DNA from: an uncultured Desulfobacter sp.
Lineage (GTDB): Bacteria > Desulfobacterota > Desulfobacteria > Desulfobacterales > Desulfobacteraceae
Direction: 5' to 3'
Length of the DNA stretch: 64,000 nucleotides
Assembly (NCBI RefSeq): GCF_963664415.1
Contig: NZ_OY761445.1
Coordinates: 682,001 to 746,000, forward strand
Shown here: positions 53,113 through 60,381 of the stretch, in pieces
Layout of the letters: the number at the start of each line of letters is the position of its first letter
How positions within the stretch are numbered: position 1 is the first letter of the stretch
The notes under the pieces: model-generated
What the model was told of the DNA's origin: nothing
The model's database searches: none
The model's input: only the letters and a program-made list of their open reading frames with translations
Position numbers and translations under genes: made by a program

Positions 53113-55602
53113 ATGATAAAAATAGATCTTCATGTGCACTCCAAGTTTTCCAAGCGGCCATCCCAGTGGATCCTGCAGAAAATCAGCTGCCCTGAAAGTT
53201 TTACGGACCCTATGCTGGTATATAATACTGCCAAGGCAAAGGGAATGTCCCTTGTGACCATATCCGACCACAACACCATTGACGGAGCCCTTGAAATCGC
53301 TCATCTGTCGGACACCTATATCTCCGAAGAGATCACTTCATATTTCCCGGAAGACGGGTGCAAGGTGCATGTGCTGGCCCAGAACATCACCGAAGCCCAG
53401 CATGATGAAATTCAGAAAATCCGGCAAAATATCTTTGATCTGGTAGCCTATCTGAATGGTGAATATATTGTCAATATCATTGCCCATCCGCTCTACGCGG
53501 TCAATGACCGGCTGACCATCAAACACTTTGAACAGCTGCTCTTGCTGTTTAAGAATTTTGAACTCAACGGTGCCAGAAACGACAAACAAAATCAGATTCT
53601 TGCCCAGGTGCTCAAAAAGCTCACCCCTCTGGACATCGAACGGCTCTCCAACCTCTATGATTATCAACCCCTGTTCGATACCCCCTGGGAAAAAAATCTC
53701 ACCGGCGGCTCCGATGACCACTCCGGCTTGAATATCGCCAGAACGTTTACGGCTGTGGACGACGCAACGGACCTTCACAGCTTCATGAACGGCATCCTCA
53801 ACGGAAAATCCCGTGCAGTTTCTGATCCGTCCACCCCCCAAACCATGGCCCACAATCTTTACGGTATTGCCTACCAGTTTTACTCAAGTCGATTCAATTT
53901 TGGACGCCATGCCGGCAAAGATCAGTTACTCAAATTCCTTGACCAGTCCCTGATGCCTGTATCTAATGCTGATGACGGACTGATATCAAGGTTTTACACT
54001 TTTTTAAGCAAACGCAAAAACCGCCGGGAGAACACCAAATCCAATAGTTTAACAGATTTGATCAGAAAAGAGACCGAGCGTCTGTTTGCGGAAAATCCCG
54101 ACTTACTGAAAATTGCCAGGACCCAGTCAAAAAAAATACAGCTTAGTGAATCCCATGAAGAGCAGGAACAGCACAGGGAAGAATTATGGTTTGATTTTGT
54201 CAACCAGCTTTCAAACAAGGTTTTATTCCACACCGGAGACCATCTGCTTGGGCAGGCATCCGGGGCAAATCTGTTCAATATATTCCAGACCATTGGTTCC
54301 GTGGGTGGGCTTTACTCCCTTTTAGCTCCCTATTTTGTGGCCTTTGTTCACTTTGCCAAGGACAATGAAATGAACACGGCTGTTCTGAACCGGTTTGCCA
54401 AATACAAAAACGGACATCAGCCCCCCAAATCCCGAGTGAAGCTTGGGCATTTCACGGACACCTTTTACGATGTCAACGGTGTGGCCCAAACGCTTCAACA
54501 ACAGGTGCAGGCAGCGCTGAAACATGACAAACACTTGACCATCATTACCTGTGATGTCCAGGCCGAAAAAACAGGCGAAGGGGTAAAAAACTTTACGCCC
54601 ACAGGCGTTTACGAAATCCCGGAATATACGGAACAAAAATTATATTACCCGCCGTTTCTGGAAATGCTGGAATACTGCTACGACCAGGGATTCACCCATA
54701 TTCACTCCGCCACACCCGGCCCCATCGGCCTGGCAGCCCTGGCCATTGCCAAAATCCTGAAGCTGCCCTTGACCTCCACCTACCATACCCAGTTCCCGCA
54801 ATATGCCCAGTATCTAACCGGGGATAATTTCATCGAAGAGCTGACCTGGAAATTCATGATTTGGTATTATGATCAGATGGATCAAATCTATGTTTCCAGT
54901 CAAAACTCCTTTGACGAGCTCACTGAACGGGGGATCAAGCCTGAAAAAATCCGCATCATGCCCCGGGGCATCAACACGGAAATCTTCCATCCCTCAAAAA
55001 AGTGCAACATCCTGACGTCCAATTTCAAAGTGAATGAAGAAGCTCTGAAATTTCTTTATGTGGGCAGGGTATCCAAAGAAAAAAATCTGCCGATTCTGGC
55101 AGAAGCGTTCAAAGCCCTTTGTGCGAACAGAGACAAAGCACACCTGACTGTCGTGGGGGATGGTCCTTATGCCGATGAAATGAAAAATCTGCTCAAAGAT
55201 TATCCTGTGACCTTTACCGGTTATCTTTCCGGAGAGCCCTTGTGCCGGGTGTATGCGTCGGCAGATCTTTTTGTGTTCCCTTCCACTACAGACACATTCG
55301 GTAATGTGGTGCTCGAAGCACAAGCCTCTGGCCTGCCGGTCATCGTGTCGGATCTGGGCGGCCCCTGCGAAAACATGCTGGATCAAGAGACCGGCATTAT
55401 TGTTAAAAGTGATGATGAGCCGGCACTTTTAGCGGCCATGCAGCAATTTTTGAATACCCCCGGGCTGTGCAGTCAAATGGCCGATCGGGCCAGGGCATAC
55501 ATGGAAGACAGATCTTTTGAAAACGCATTTATTCAGTCCTGGGAATTTTACAAAGAGATACATATGCCGGTCTCCATGCAAGAATTTTCCAAGGCAGTAT
55601 AA
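53113..55602 (+). CDS. PHP phosphoesterase-like domain fused to a GT4-type glycosyltransferase
   Basis: 829 residues. The N-terminal PHP domain (about 1-290) has DLHVHSKFS, TISDHNTIDG, IIAHP and GSDDHSG, the His/Asp metal ligands of the family. A helical middle region (about 290-435) follows. The C-terminal glycosyltransferase (about 440-820) has HFTDTFYDVNGVAQTL, LTSTYHTQFPQYAQYL, RGINTEIFHP, YVGRVSKEKNL and FPSTTDTFGNVVLEAQASGLP. The GT part resembles diacylglycerol mannosyl/glucosyl-transferases. It may build a glycolipid while the PHP domain hydrolyses a phosphate. The next gene begins 2 bases after its stop. Confidence 0.9.
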   Translation: MIKIDLHVHSKFSKRPSQWILQKISCPESFTDPMLVYNTAKAKGMSLVTISDHNTIDGALEIAHLSDTYISEEITSYFPEDGCKVHVLAQNITEAQHDEIQKIRQNIFDLVAYLNGEYIVNIIAHPLYAVNDRLTIKHFEQLLLLFKNFELNGARNDKQNQILAQVLKKLTPLDIERLSNLYDYQPLFDTPWEKNLTGGSDDHSGLNIARTFTAVDDATDLHSFMNGILNGKSRAVSDPSTPQTMAHNLYGIAYQFYSSRFNFGRHAGKDQLLKFLDQSLMPVSNADDGLISRFYTFLSKRKNRRENTKSNSLTDLIRKETERLFAENPDLLKIARTQSKKIQLSESHEEQEQHREELWFDFVNQLSNKVLFHTGDHLLGQASGANLFNIFQTIGSVGGLYSLLAPYFVAFVHFAKDNEMNTAVLNRFAKYKNGHQPPKSRVKLGHFTDTFYDVNGVAQTLQQQVQAALKHDKHLTIITCDVQAEKTGEGVKNFTPTGVYEIPEYTEQKLYYPPFLEMLEYCYDQGFTHIHSATPGPIGLAALAIAKILKLPLTSTYHTQFPQYAQYLTGDNFIEELTWKFMIWYYDQMDQIYVSSQNSFDELTERGIKPEKIRIMPRGINTEIFHPSKKCNILTSNFKVNEEALKFLYVGRVSKEKNLPILAEAFKALCANRDKAHLTVVGDGPYADEMKNLLKDYPVTFTGYLSGEPLCRVYASADLFVFPSTTDTFGNVVLEAQASGLPVIVSDLGGPCENMLDQETGIIVKSDDEPALLAAMQQFLNTPGLCSQMADRARAYMEDRSFENAFIQSWEFYKEIHMPVSMQEFSKAV

Positions 55603-55604
55603 CG

Positions 55605-56885
55605 ATGACCCACATAAAATCAGGACTGAAAACCGCCGCACTGATACTCAAAGGCCGGATGCCCGGTCAGCTTGTGATCCAGATCACGGACCGGTGCAAT
55701 GCCACCTGCCCCCAGTGCGGCATGCGCAAAACCAATAAATTTGACAGAACCCGGCTCTCCAATGATCAGCTCAAAGAGATCATTGATGCTGCAGGCCAAA
55801 AAGGATTTCAGGCCATCTCCTTTACCGGCGGAGAGCCCATGATGTTGCGTAAGGATCTGCCCGAACTTATCCGGCACGCCGGAAAAGCGGGGATTCCCTA
55901 TATTCGAACCGGCACCAACGGATTCTTTTTTGCCGATCATGACAAACCCGACTTCGAAGATAAGGTAAAGGCCATTGCCGATGAACTGGCAGACACCCCG
56001 TTGCGCAACTTCTGGATCAGCCTGGACTCATCCGTTGCGCACATCCATGAGCAAATGCGCGGGTTTGAGGGCGTTGTCCGGGGTATGGAAAAAGCATTAC
56101 CCATTTTTCATGATGCAGGTCTTTTCCCATCCGTGAATCTGGGGCTGAACCGTAATGTGTCCCAGATCACTCAAATTTTAGGATCGCCAACGCCAAAAGA
56201 TCTTTTGACCCCGGAGGCCTCCCCCTTTTACCAGGCATTTGCCCAGGGGTTTGCCGATTTCTACCGCAAGGTGATCAATATGGGATTCACCATCGCCAAT
56301 GCCTGCTACCCCATGAGCATGGAAGACAGTGCAGATAAAGAAGACCTGGATGCTGTTTATGCCGCAGCGTCTGCGGACCGGGTGGTCTGTTTTACAGGGA
56401 TCGAAAAAGCGCTTTTATTCAAGGCGCTGTCAGACACCATTCCCAAATTCAGGTCCCAGATCAGAATTTTTTCTCCCTTGGCCGGTTTGCACACCCTGTA
56501 CAATGTTTATTCAGGAAAAAATACAGATACCCCTTACGGCTGCCGGGGCGGCATTGATTTCTTTTACCTGAACTGCACCGATGGCAACACTTACCCCTGC
56601 GGGTACAGGGGTGCTGATAATTTAGGCCCGTTTCCGGACTTAAACGTCAACGCCATTAATCCTAAAGGATATTGCCTGGCCTGCGACTGGGAATGTTTCA
56701 GGGACCCCACCGAGCTTGGGGGGCCATTCATGGAAACCTTTTCCGCACCGTGGCACCTGGCAACCAGAATGGCCAAAGATCCAGGGTATGGCGCCTGCTG
56801 GCTCAAGGATCTCCAATATTACAAAGCCTGCGATTTTTTTAACGGTAGACGGCCACCCCGGACAACAACCTTAAAAAAATTTTAA
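55605..56885 (+). CDS. Radical SAM protein with C-terminal Cys cluster
   Basis: 426 residues. Cys31-x3-Cys35-x2-Cys38 (CNATCPQC) is the radical SAM [4Fe-4S] site, followed by SFTGGEPMM for SAM. The C-terminal region has several Cys (YPCGYRG, YCLACDWECF) that may hold auxiliary clusters, as in SPASM-like enzymes. It starts 2 bases after the PHP-glycosyltransferase gene, so both products likely act in one pathway, perhaps modifying a lipid or peptide. No peptide substrate gene is seen. Followed by a repeat. Confidence 0.9.
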   Translation: MTHIKSGLKTAALILKGRMPGQLVIQITDRCNATCPQCGMRKTNKFDRTRLSNDQLKEIIDAAGQKGFQAISFTGGEPMMLRKDLPELIRHAGKAGIPYIRTGTNGFFFADHDKPDFEDKVKAIADELADTPLRNFWISLDSSVAHIHEQMRGFEGVVRGMEKALPIFHDAGLFPSVNLGLNRNVSQITQILGSPTPKDLLTPEASPFYQAFAQGFADFYRKVINMGFTIANACYPMSMEDSADKEDLDAVYAAASADRVVCFTGIEKALLFKALSDTIPKFRSQIRIFSPLAGLHTLYNVYSGKNTDTPYGCRGGIDFFYLNCTDGNTYPCGYRGADNLGPFPDLNVNAINPKGYCLACDWECFRDPTELGGPFMETFSAPWHLATRMAKDPGYGACWLKDLQYYKACDFFNGRRPPRTTTLKKF

Positions 56886-56926
56886 ATCGTACCTTACCGT
56901 CCCCCGTTTTTGGACGGAAAATTGCG

Positions 56927-57040
56927 GGGCTTGGCCATAACATCGGCCACAGCGTAGGTTGGGTTGAGGAACGAAACCCAACAACTTATTGGCGTTGGGT
57001 TTCGTTCCTCAACCCAACCTACCGGAAATTCGTATGGCCT
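56927..57040 (+). repeat. REP-like palindromic repeat, copy 1
   Basis: Core 56954-57022 has GTAGGTTGGGTTGAGGAACG, AAACCCAAC and the inverse arm CGTTCCTCAACCCAACCTAC. Flanks GCTTGGCCATAACATCGGCC and ATTCGTATGGCCTA are shared with the copy at 60187-60305, which is in the opposite orientation. This type of palindrome is widespread and often linked to REP-associated transposases, none of which is seen here. Confidence 0.75.
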
Positions 57041-57064
57041 AAAATATGACCAAGGCCTTATTTT

Positions 57065-57103
57065 GTAATGCCCCAGGTGGGTGACTTTTCGTTCAAATAC
57101 GAA
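57065..57103 (-). repeat. Half copy of the NUDIX-terminator repeat, containing the MFS stop codon
   Basis: GTAATGCCCCAGGTGGGTGA plus CTTTTCGTTCAAATACGAA matches the loop and right arm of 30659-30726. The left arm is missing. The TGA stop of the MFS gene (57093-57095) lies inside the arm. Confidence 0.65.
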
Positions 57104-58271
57104 ACTTTTTTACCTGGCTTACCAGAACGGCAGCAATCAGGTAAAACAAAGCAAATCCGGTAAATACAATCCTAAAATTGTCATGGGTAAGTCTTAAAAC
57201 AACACCGGACATCCAGGGCCCTAAAAACCCGGCCACAAATCCGTAAGCAGTAAATACAAGCCCGAATACCCGTCCAAAATTTTCAAGACCAAAGCACTCC
57301 GAGACCAATGGCGCAGACACTGTAAACAATACCCCGAATGCAAGCCCAACAACGCTTGCCAATAAACTTAACACATACAGATTATGAAAAAAGGGCATGA
57401 GCAGATAGGCCAAAGCCGCCATAAGAAACACCCGGATTAAAATTTTGTGTTTGGATATGCGGTCCGCAAGTATGCCGAATACAATCCGGCGAAGGCCGTT
57501 TAACATGCTGAATCCGGTCAGAATAATCACATACTGTGTCACGTCATATCCTAAAGACTGCCCTAAGGATGAACACAGCATCACCATGGAAACCCCTGCA
57601 GCCCCGGCCAGGGCCCATACCCACCAAAGACACCAGAAGGATCTCAACGTAAGTATTCGGCCAACGCCAAGAGCGATTCCCACCCCCTTTACAGATTTAA
57701 ATGAATATGCGGAACCCCGCATAAAAAAGGCGCATACAATACCGGTACACACGGCAAGGGTCATGGAGATCACACATGTTGCCCTGTACCCCTGGTTAAC
57801 CAACAAAAAAGAGAATACCGGTGACATGACCGCAGCTGCGCCGCCAAACACCAGATTGATAAAACCTACTGCCAGACCTTTTTGTTCCAAGAATAATTTT
57901 TGGGAAACCGTCAAACAGGGAAGATAAACAAAAGCGCTGAAAAACCCTTCCCAAAACGCCCAGGCAAAGACATGATACAGCGCTGAGGCCCATGCAACAG
58001 CCCCGACCCCAAAGCCGCAAGTGACAGTCCCCACAAAGATAAGCCCTTGGGGTGTAATCTTTTCCTGGAGTTTACCGGACAGGTACATGGAACATCCCGT
58101 ACCCGCCAGGATAAAAAACATCAGTTGCCCGATACGGGCCTTTTCCACGCCCAATAATTGCTGCCACTGAACCGCCATCACCCCGGGAAATCCAAACAAA
58201 AAGGCTCCTGGGAAAAAGATGGCCAGACACCCCAACGCCAACAGCAGTTTTCTATTTGTTACCCCGTTCAT
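57093..58271 (-). CDS. MFS transporter, oxalate/formate-antiporter-like (OFA type)
   Basis: 392 residues with about 12 transmembrane segments. Seen: N-terminal KLLLALGCLAIFFPGAFLFG, the loop 2-3-type region, and DRISKHKILIRVF in the central loop with GILADRIS. Lacking a binding protein, it should exchange or export small organic anions. No substrate can be read. Its last codons lie within a dispersed repeat. It is the last gene of a minus-strand group between inverted REP-like repeats; the transglutaminase gene ends 64 bases upstream. Confidence 0.85.
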   Translation of the reverse strand: MNGVTNRKLLLALGCLAIFFPGAFLFGFPGVMAVQWQQLLGVEKARIGQLMFFILAGTGCSMYLSGKLQEKITPQGLIFVGTVTCGFGVGAVAWASALYHVFAWAFWEGFFSAFVYLPCLTVSQKLFLEQKGLAVGFINLVFGGAAAVMSPVFSFLLVNQGYRATCVISMTLAVCTGIVCAFFMRGSAYSFKSVKGVGIALGVGRILTLRSFWCLWWVWALAGAAGVSMVMLCSSLGQSLGYDVTQYVIILTGFSMLNGLRRIVFGILADRISKHKILIRVFLMAALAYLLMPFFHNLYVLSLLASVVGLAFGVLFTVSAPLVSECFGLENFGRVFGLVFTAYGFVAGFLGPWMSGVVLRLTHDNFRIVFTGFALFYLIAAVLVSQVKKFRI

Positions 58272-58335
58272 GGGGCTTTGTTATATATCAATTTTAGGTA
58301 AAGGCAAGCAAAAGACCTGAACACTCAAATTTTAA

Positions 58336-59250
58336 TTATGGATTCATGGTTACACTCAGCCCATCGCCTTTCACAACAAAACGCTCAAATGTATATTCTA
58401 ACGCATCAGGATTTTCCCCAAAAATCTGCATGGCAATATAGCCGGATGAAGGACTAAACAAGACGCCGCGCTGGGGATCGGCTATTTGCCAGGTCTTTCC
58501 GTCATGGACCTCAGCCCAGTTATGATATCCCGAAGGCCTCAACCGGTTATTGCCAGGACAGATGTAACCGGCCATTGCCCTGGCTGGAATATGATTGGCC
58601 CGGCACAAGGCCACAAATAAATGCATGAATTCCGTACAGTCGCCCTTTTTATGAGTCAGAGCATACAATGCCCCCCTGGGACGGCTGATATAACCTGTAT
58701 ATTTAAGATTGTCGGACACCCATTTAAAAATCGAATGAATGGTCTGAACACTGTCCTGCTGTTTAAGCGCTTCTGCCTGTTTTATGATCCGGGGATCATC
58801 TGATTCAACATAGGGCTCTGGGCCAAGCCAAAAACTCATGTTTCGGCAAGCTTCGGGCTTGGGACTGCCGGATATTCCAAGCTCTGCCACGATGGAGATA
58901 ATCTTTGATGCATAGGGCGCAATCACGTCAAAGGAATACACAAGGACCTGATTGCCAAGGCTGTCAGTGATGATCTCATGAGGATGGGACGAAGTGATGC
59001 GTCGGCAGATCTGGGTAGAGGTCTCCTTTACCGGCCCAAAGGTTTTGAATTCAGCATTTTGCACAGCCCGGCCGGTCTTATTTTCTATGGTGAAGGACCA
59101 GATGATTTTAACTGTGTTTGTACTGGTTGCTGAGGGTAATACTTCTATATCAGGATTTGACAAGGCCGAAGAAGCCAGGAACAGGTAACAAACAATAATC
59201 CAAAGACTGTTTGGCAGAGACTTAGGCAATGCTATGGACAGGTCCGGCAT
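58336..59250 (-). CDS. Exported transglutaminase-like cysteine protease-fold protein
   Basis: 304 residues. A signal or anchor segment (LWIIVCYLFLASSALS) is followed by an Ig-like region (about 30-130) and a transglutaminase-like core with Cys in KKGDCTEFMHLFVALCR, His in GYHNWAEVHDG and Asp in WQIADPQRG, the Cys-His-Asp triad. Such proteins act as peptidases or amidases in the periplasm. The ATG overlaps the end of the rhodanese-like gene by 19 bases, so both are co-expressed. Confidence 0.85.
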   Translation of the reverse strand: MPDLSIALPKSLPNSLWIIVCYLFLASSALSNPDIEVLPSATSTNTVKIIWSFTIENKTGRAVQNAEFKTFGPVKETSTQICRRITSSHPHEIITDSLGNQVLVYSFDVIAPYASKIISIVAELGISGSPKPEACRNMSFWLGPEPYVESDDPRIIKQAEALKQQDSVQTIHSIFKWVSDNLKYTGYISRPRGALYALTHKKGDCTEFMHLFVALCRANHIPARAMAGYICPGNNRLRPSGYHNWAEVHDGKTWQIADPQRGVLFSPSSGYIAMQIFGENPDALEYTFERFVVKGDGLSVTMNP

Positions 59251-60146
59251 TTCTTGCCTTGCCTGATGGTTTTTCGATTTTTGGCAAGTTCCTGATTTTT
59301 CAAAAATGTGTCTACTCCCACAAGACCGTCTTCCAGAAAAAATAAATTGGGAAAATCCTTTAAAGCCTTTTCAATCGGGCCATAATCCTTTCCGTCTTTG
59401 GTAAACACCAGCAAAGAGCAGAGCTGACCGGGCCTCTCCTGATCATTTACAGCCTGACTAAAAGCCTTGGCAAAGGATTCGCCGTTGCCTGAAAATGGAA
59501 CAATAAGGGATTCAATGATCTTTCCCTGCGGGAGTTTTGGAGGGGCTGTTTCTAAAGGTGTATAATTAGAGGCATCAATACTGATCCAGCAATTGGTTTT
59601 CCTCTCACTGAACCAAATTCGGGCCGGAACCTGATTGACCTTTTTTATCTCAAAATAATTACCGTCAATGAGACCGTTACTGTTTTTCCAGGCGGTCAGC
59701 CCGCCGAACAGAACAAAAGCGTCAAATCCTTTTTCTCTAAGGATTTCGCATTCACGAATCAGAGGGCTTAAGGCATACCCTTCATTCAGCAAAACAATAG
59801 AGGCCTGTTTGAACATTGACTTGGTTTTAACAGCGAACAGGGGCAGGTTGATCGATCCCGGAATCCTGAACGACTCAAAATCGGCTTTGTTTCTAACATC
59901 AATCAGCATGGGCCGTTTACCGGCCCGTTCTTTTTTAAGCACATCCATTGCCGTGACAAGCAGATCTGCATGGACGGCAATTCCCGCTGTTGTGGTTCCT
60001 TGAACTGTCTCCTTACCTGCCGGTCCCTGCACTCCCGGTATTTTTTCCCGGGACCAAACCAAAGAAAAACTTAAGATTAAAACCATCAAAACGATGAAAC
60101 AAATTTTACCCGTAAGTATATTTTTCCGCTTATTCTCATAACCCAT
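59232..60146 (-). CDS. Membrane-anchored double rhodanese-like protein lacking the catalytic Cys
   Basis: 304 residues. An N-terminal hydrophobic helix (KICFIVLMVLILSFSLVW) exports or anchors it. The first rhodanese domain (about 60-170) has LIDVRNKADFESFRIPGSINLP, seen as LIDVRNKADF and IPGSINLP, but the active-site position reads LLNEGYALSP instead of a C-x-x-x-x-R/S loop, so it should be inactive. A second related region follows, and the tail has KKCRTCP. I chose the ATG at 60144-60146 because an upstream start at 60260 lies in the REP-like repeat. Perhaps a sulfur-compound or protein binder. Confidence 0.7.
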   Translation of the reverse strand: MGYENKRKNILTGKICFIVLMVLILSFSLVWSREKIPGVQGPAGKETVQGTTTAGIAVHADLLVTAMDVLKKERAGKRPMLIDVRNKADFESFRIPGSINLPLFAVKTKSMFKQASIVLLNEGYALSPLIRECEILREKGFDAFVLFGGLTAWKNSNGLIDGNYFEIKKVNQVPARIWFSERKTNCWISIDASNYTPLETAPPKLPQGKIIESLIVPFSGNGESFAKAFSQAVNDQERPGQLCSLLVFTKDGKDYGPIEKALKDFPNLFFLEDGLVGVDTFLKNQELAKNRKTIRQGKKCRTCP

Positions 60147-60186
60147 CTTGCCTGCTATTCCTATTGTCCATCCTGAATCACATTTT

Positions 60187-60305
60187 AAGCCATACGAATT
60201 ACCGGTAGGTTGGGTTGAGAAACGAAACCCAACGTTGATAAGTTGGGTTTCGTTCCTCAACCCAACCTACCCTGCTACGCTGCGGCCGATGTTATGACCA
60301 AGCCC
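60187..60305 (-). repeat. REP-like palindromic repeat, copy 2 (inverted relative to copy 1)
   Basis: Core 60205-60270 is the same palindrome; read on the minus strand the flanks match copy 1 (GGCTTGGTCATAACATCGGCC, 20 of 21 positions on inspection, and ATTCGTATGGC). It stands directly upstream of the rhodanese-like gene. Confidence 0.75.
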
Positions 60306-60381
60306 TATTTTCCTTTCTCTCTTCCCATCGGCCGATGCTCCCATATTCCTCTACTTCGTCATAAAACCCAACAAACAAATC

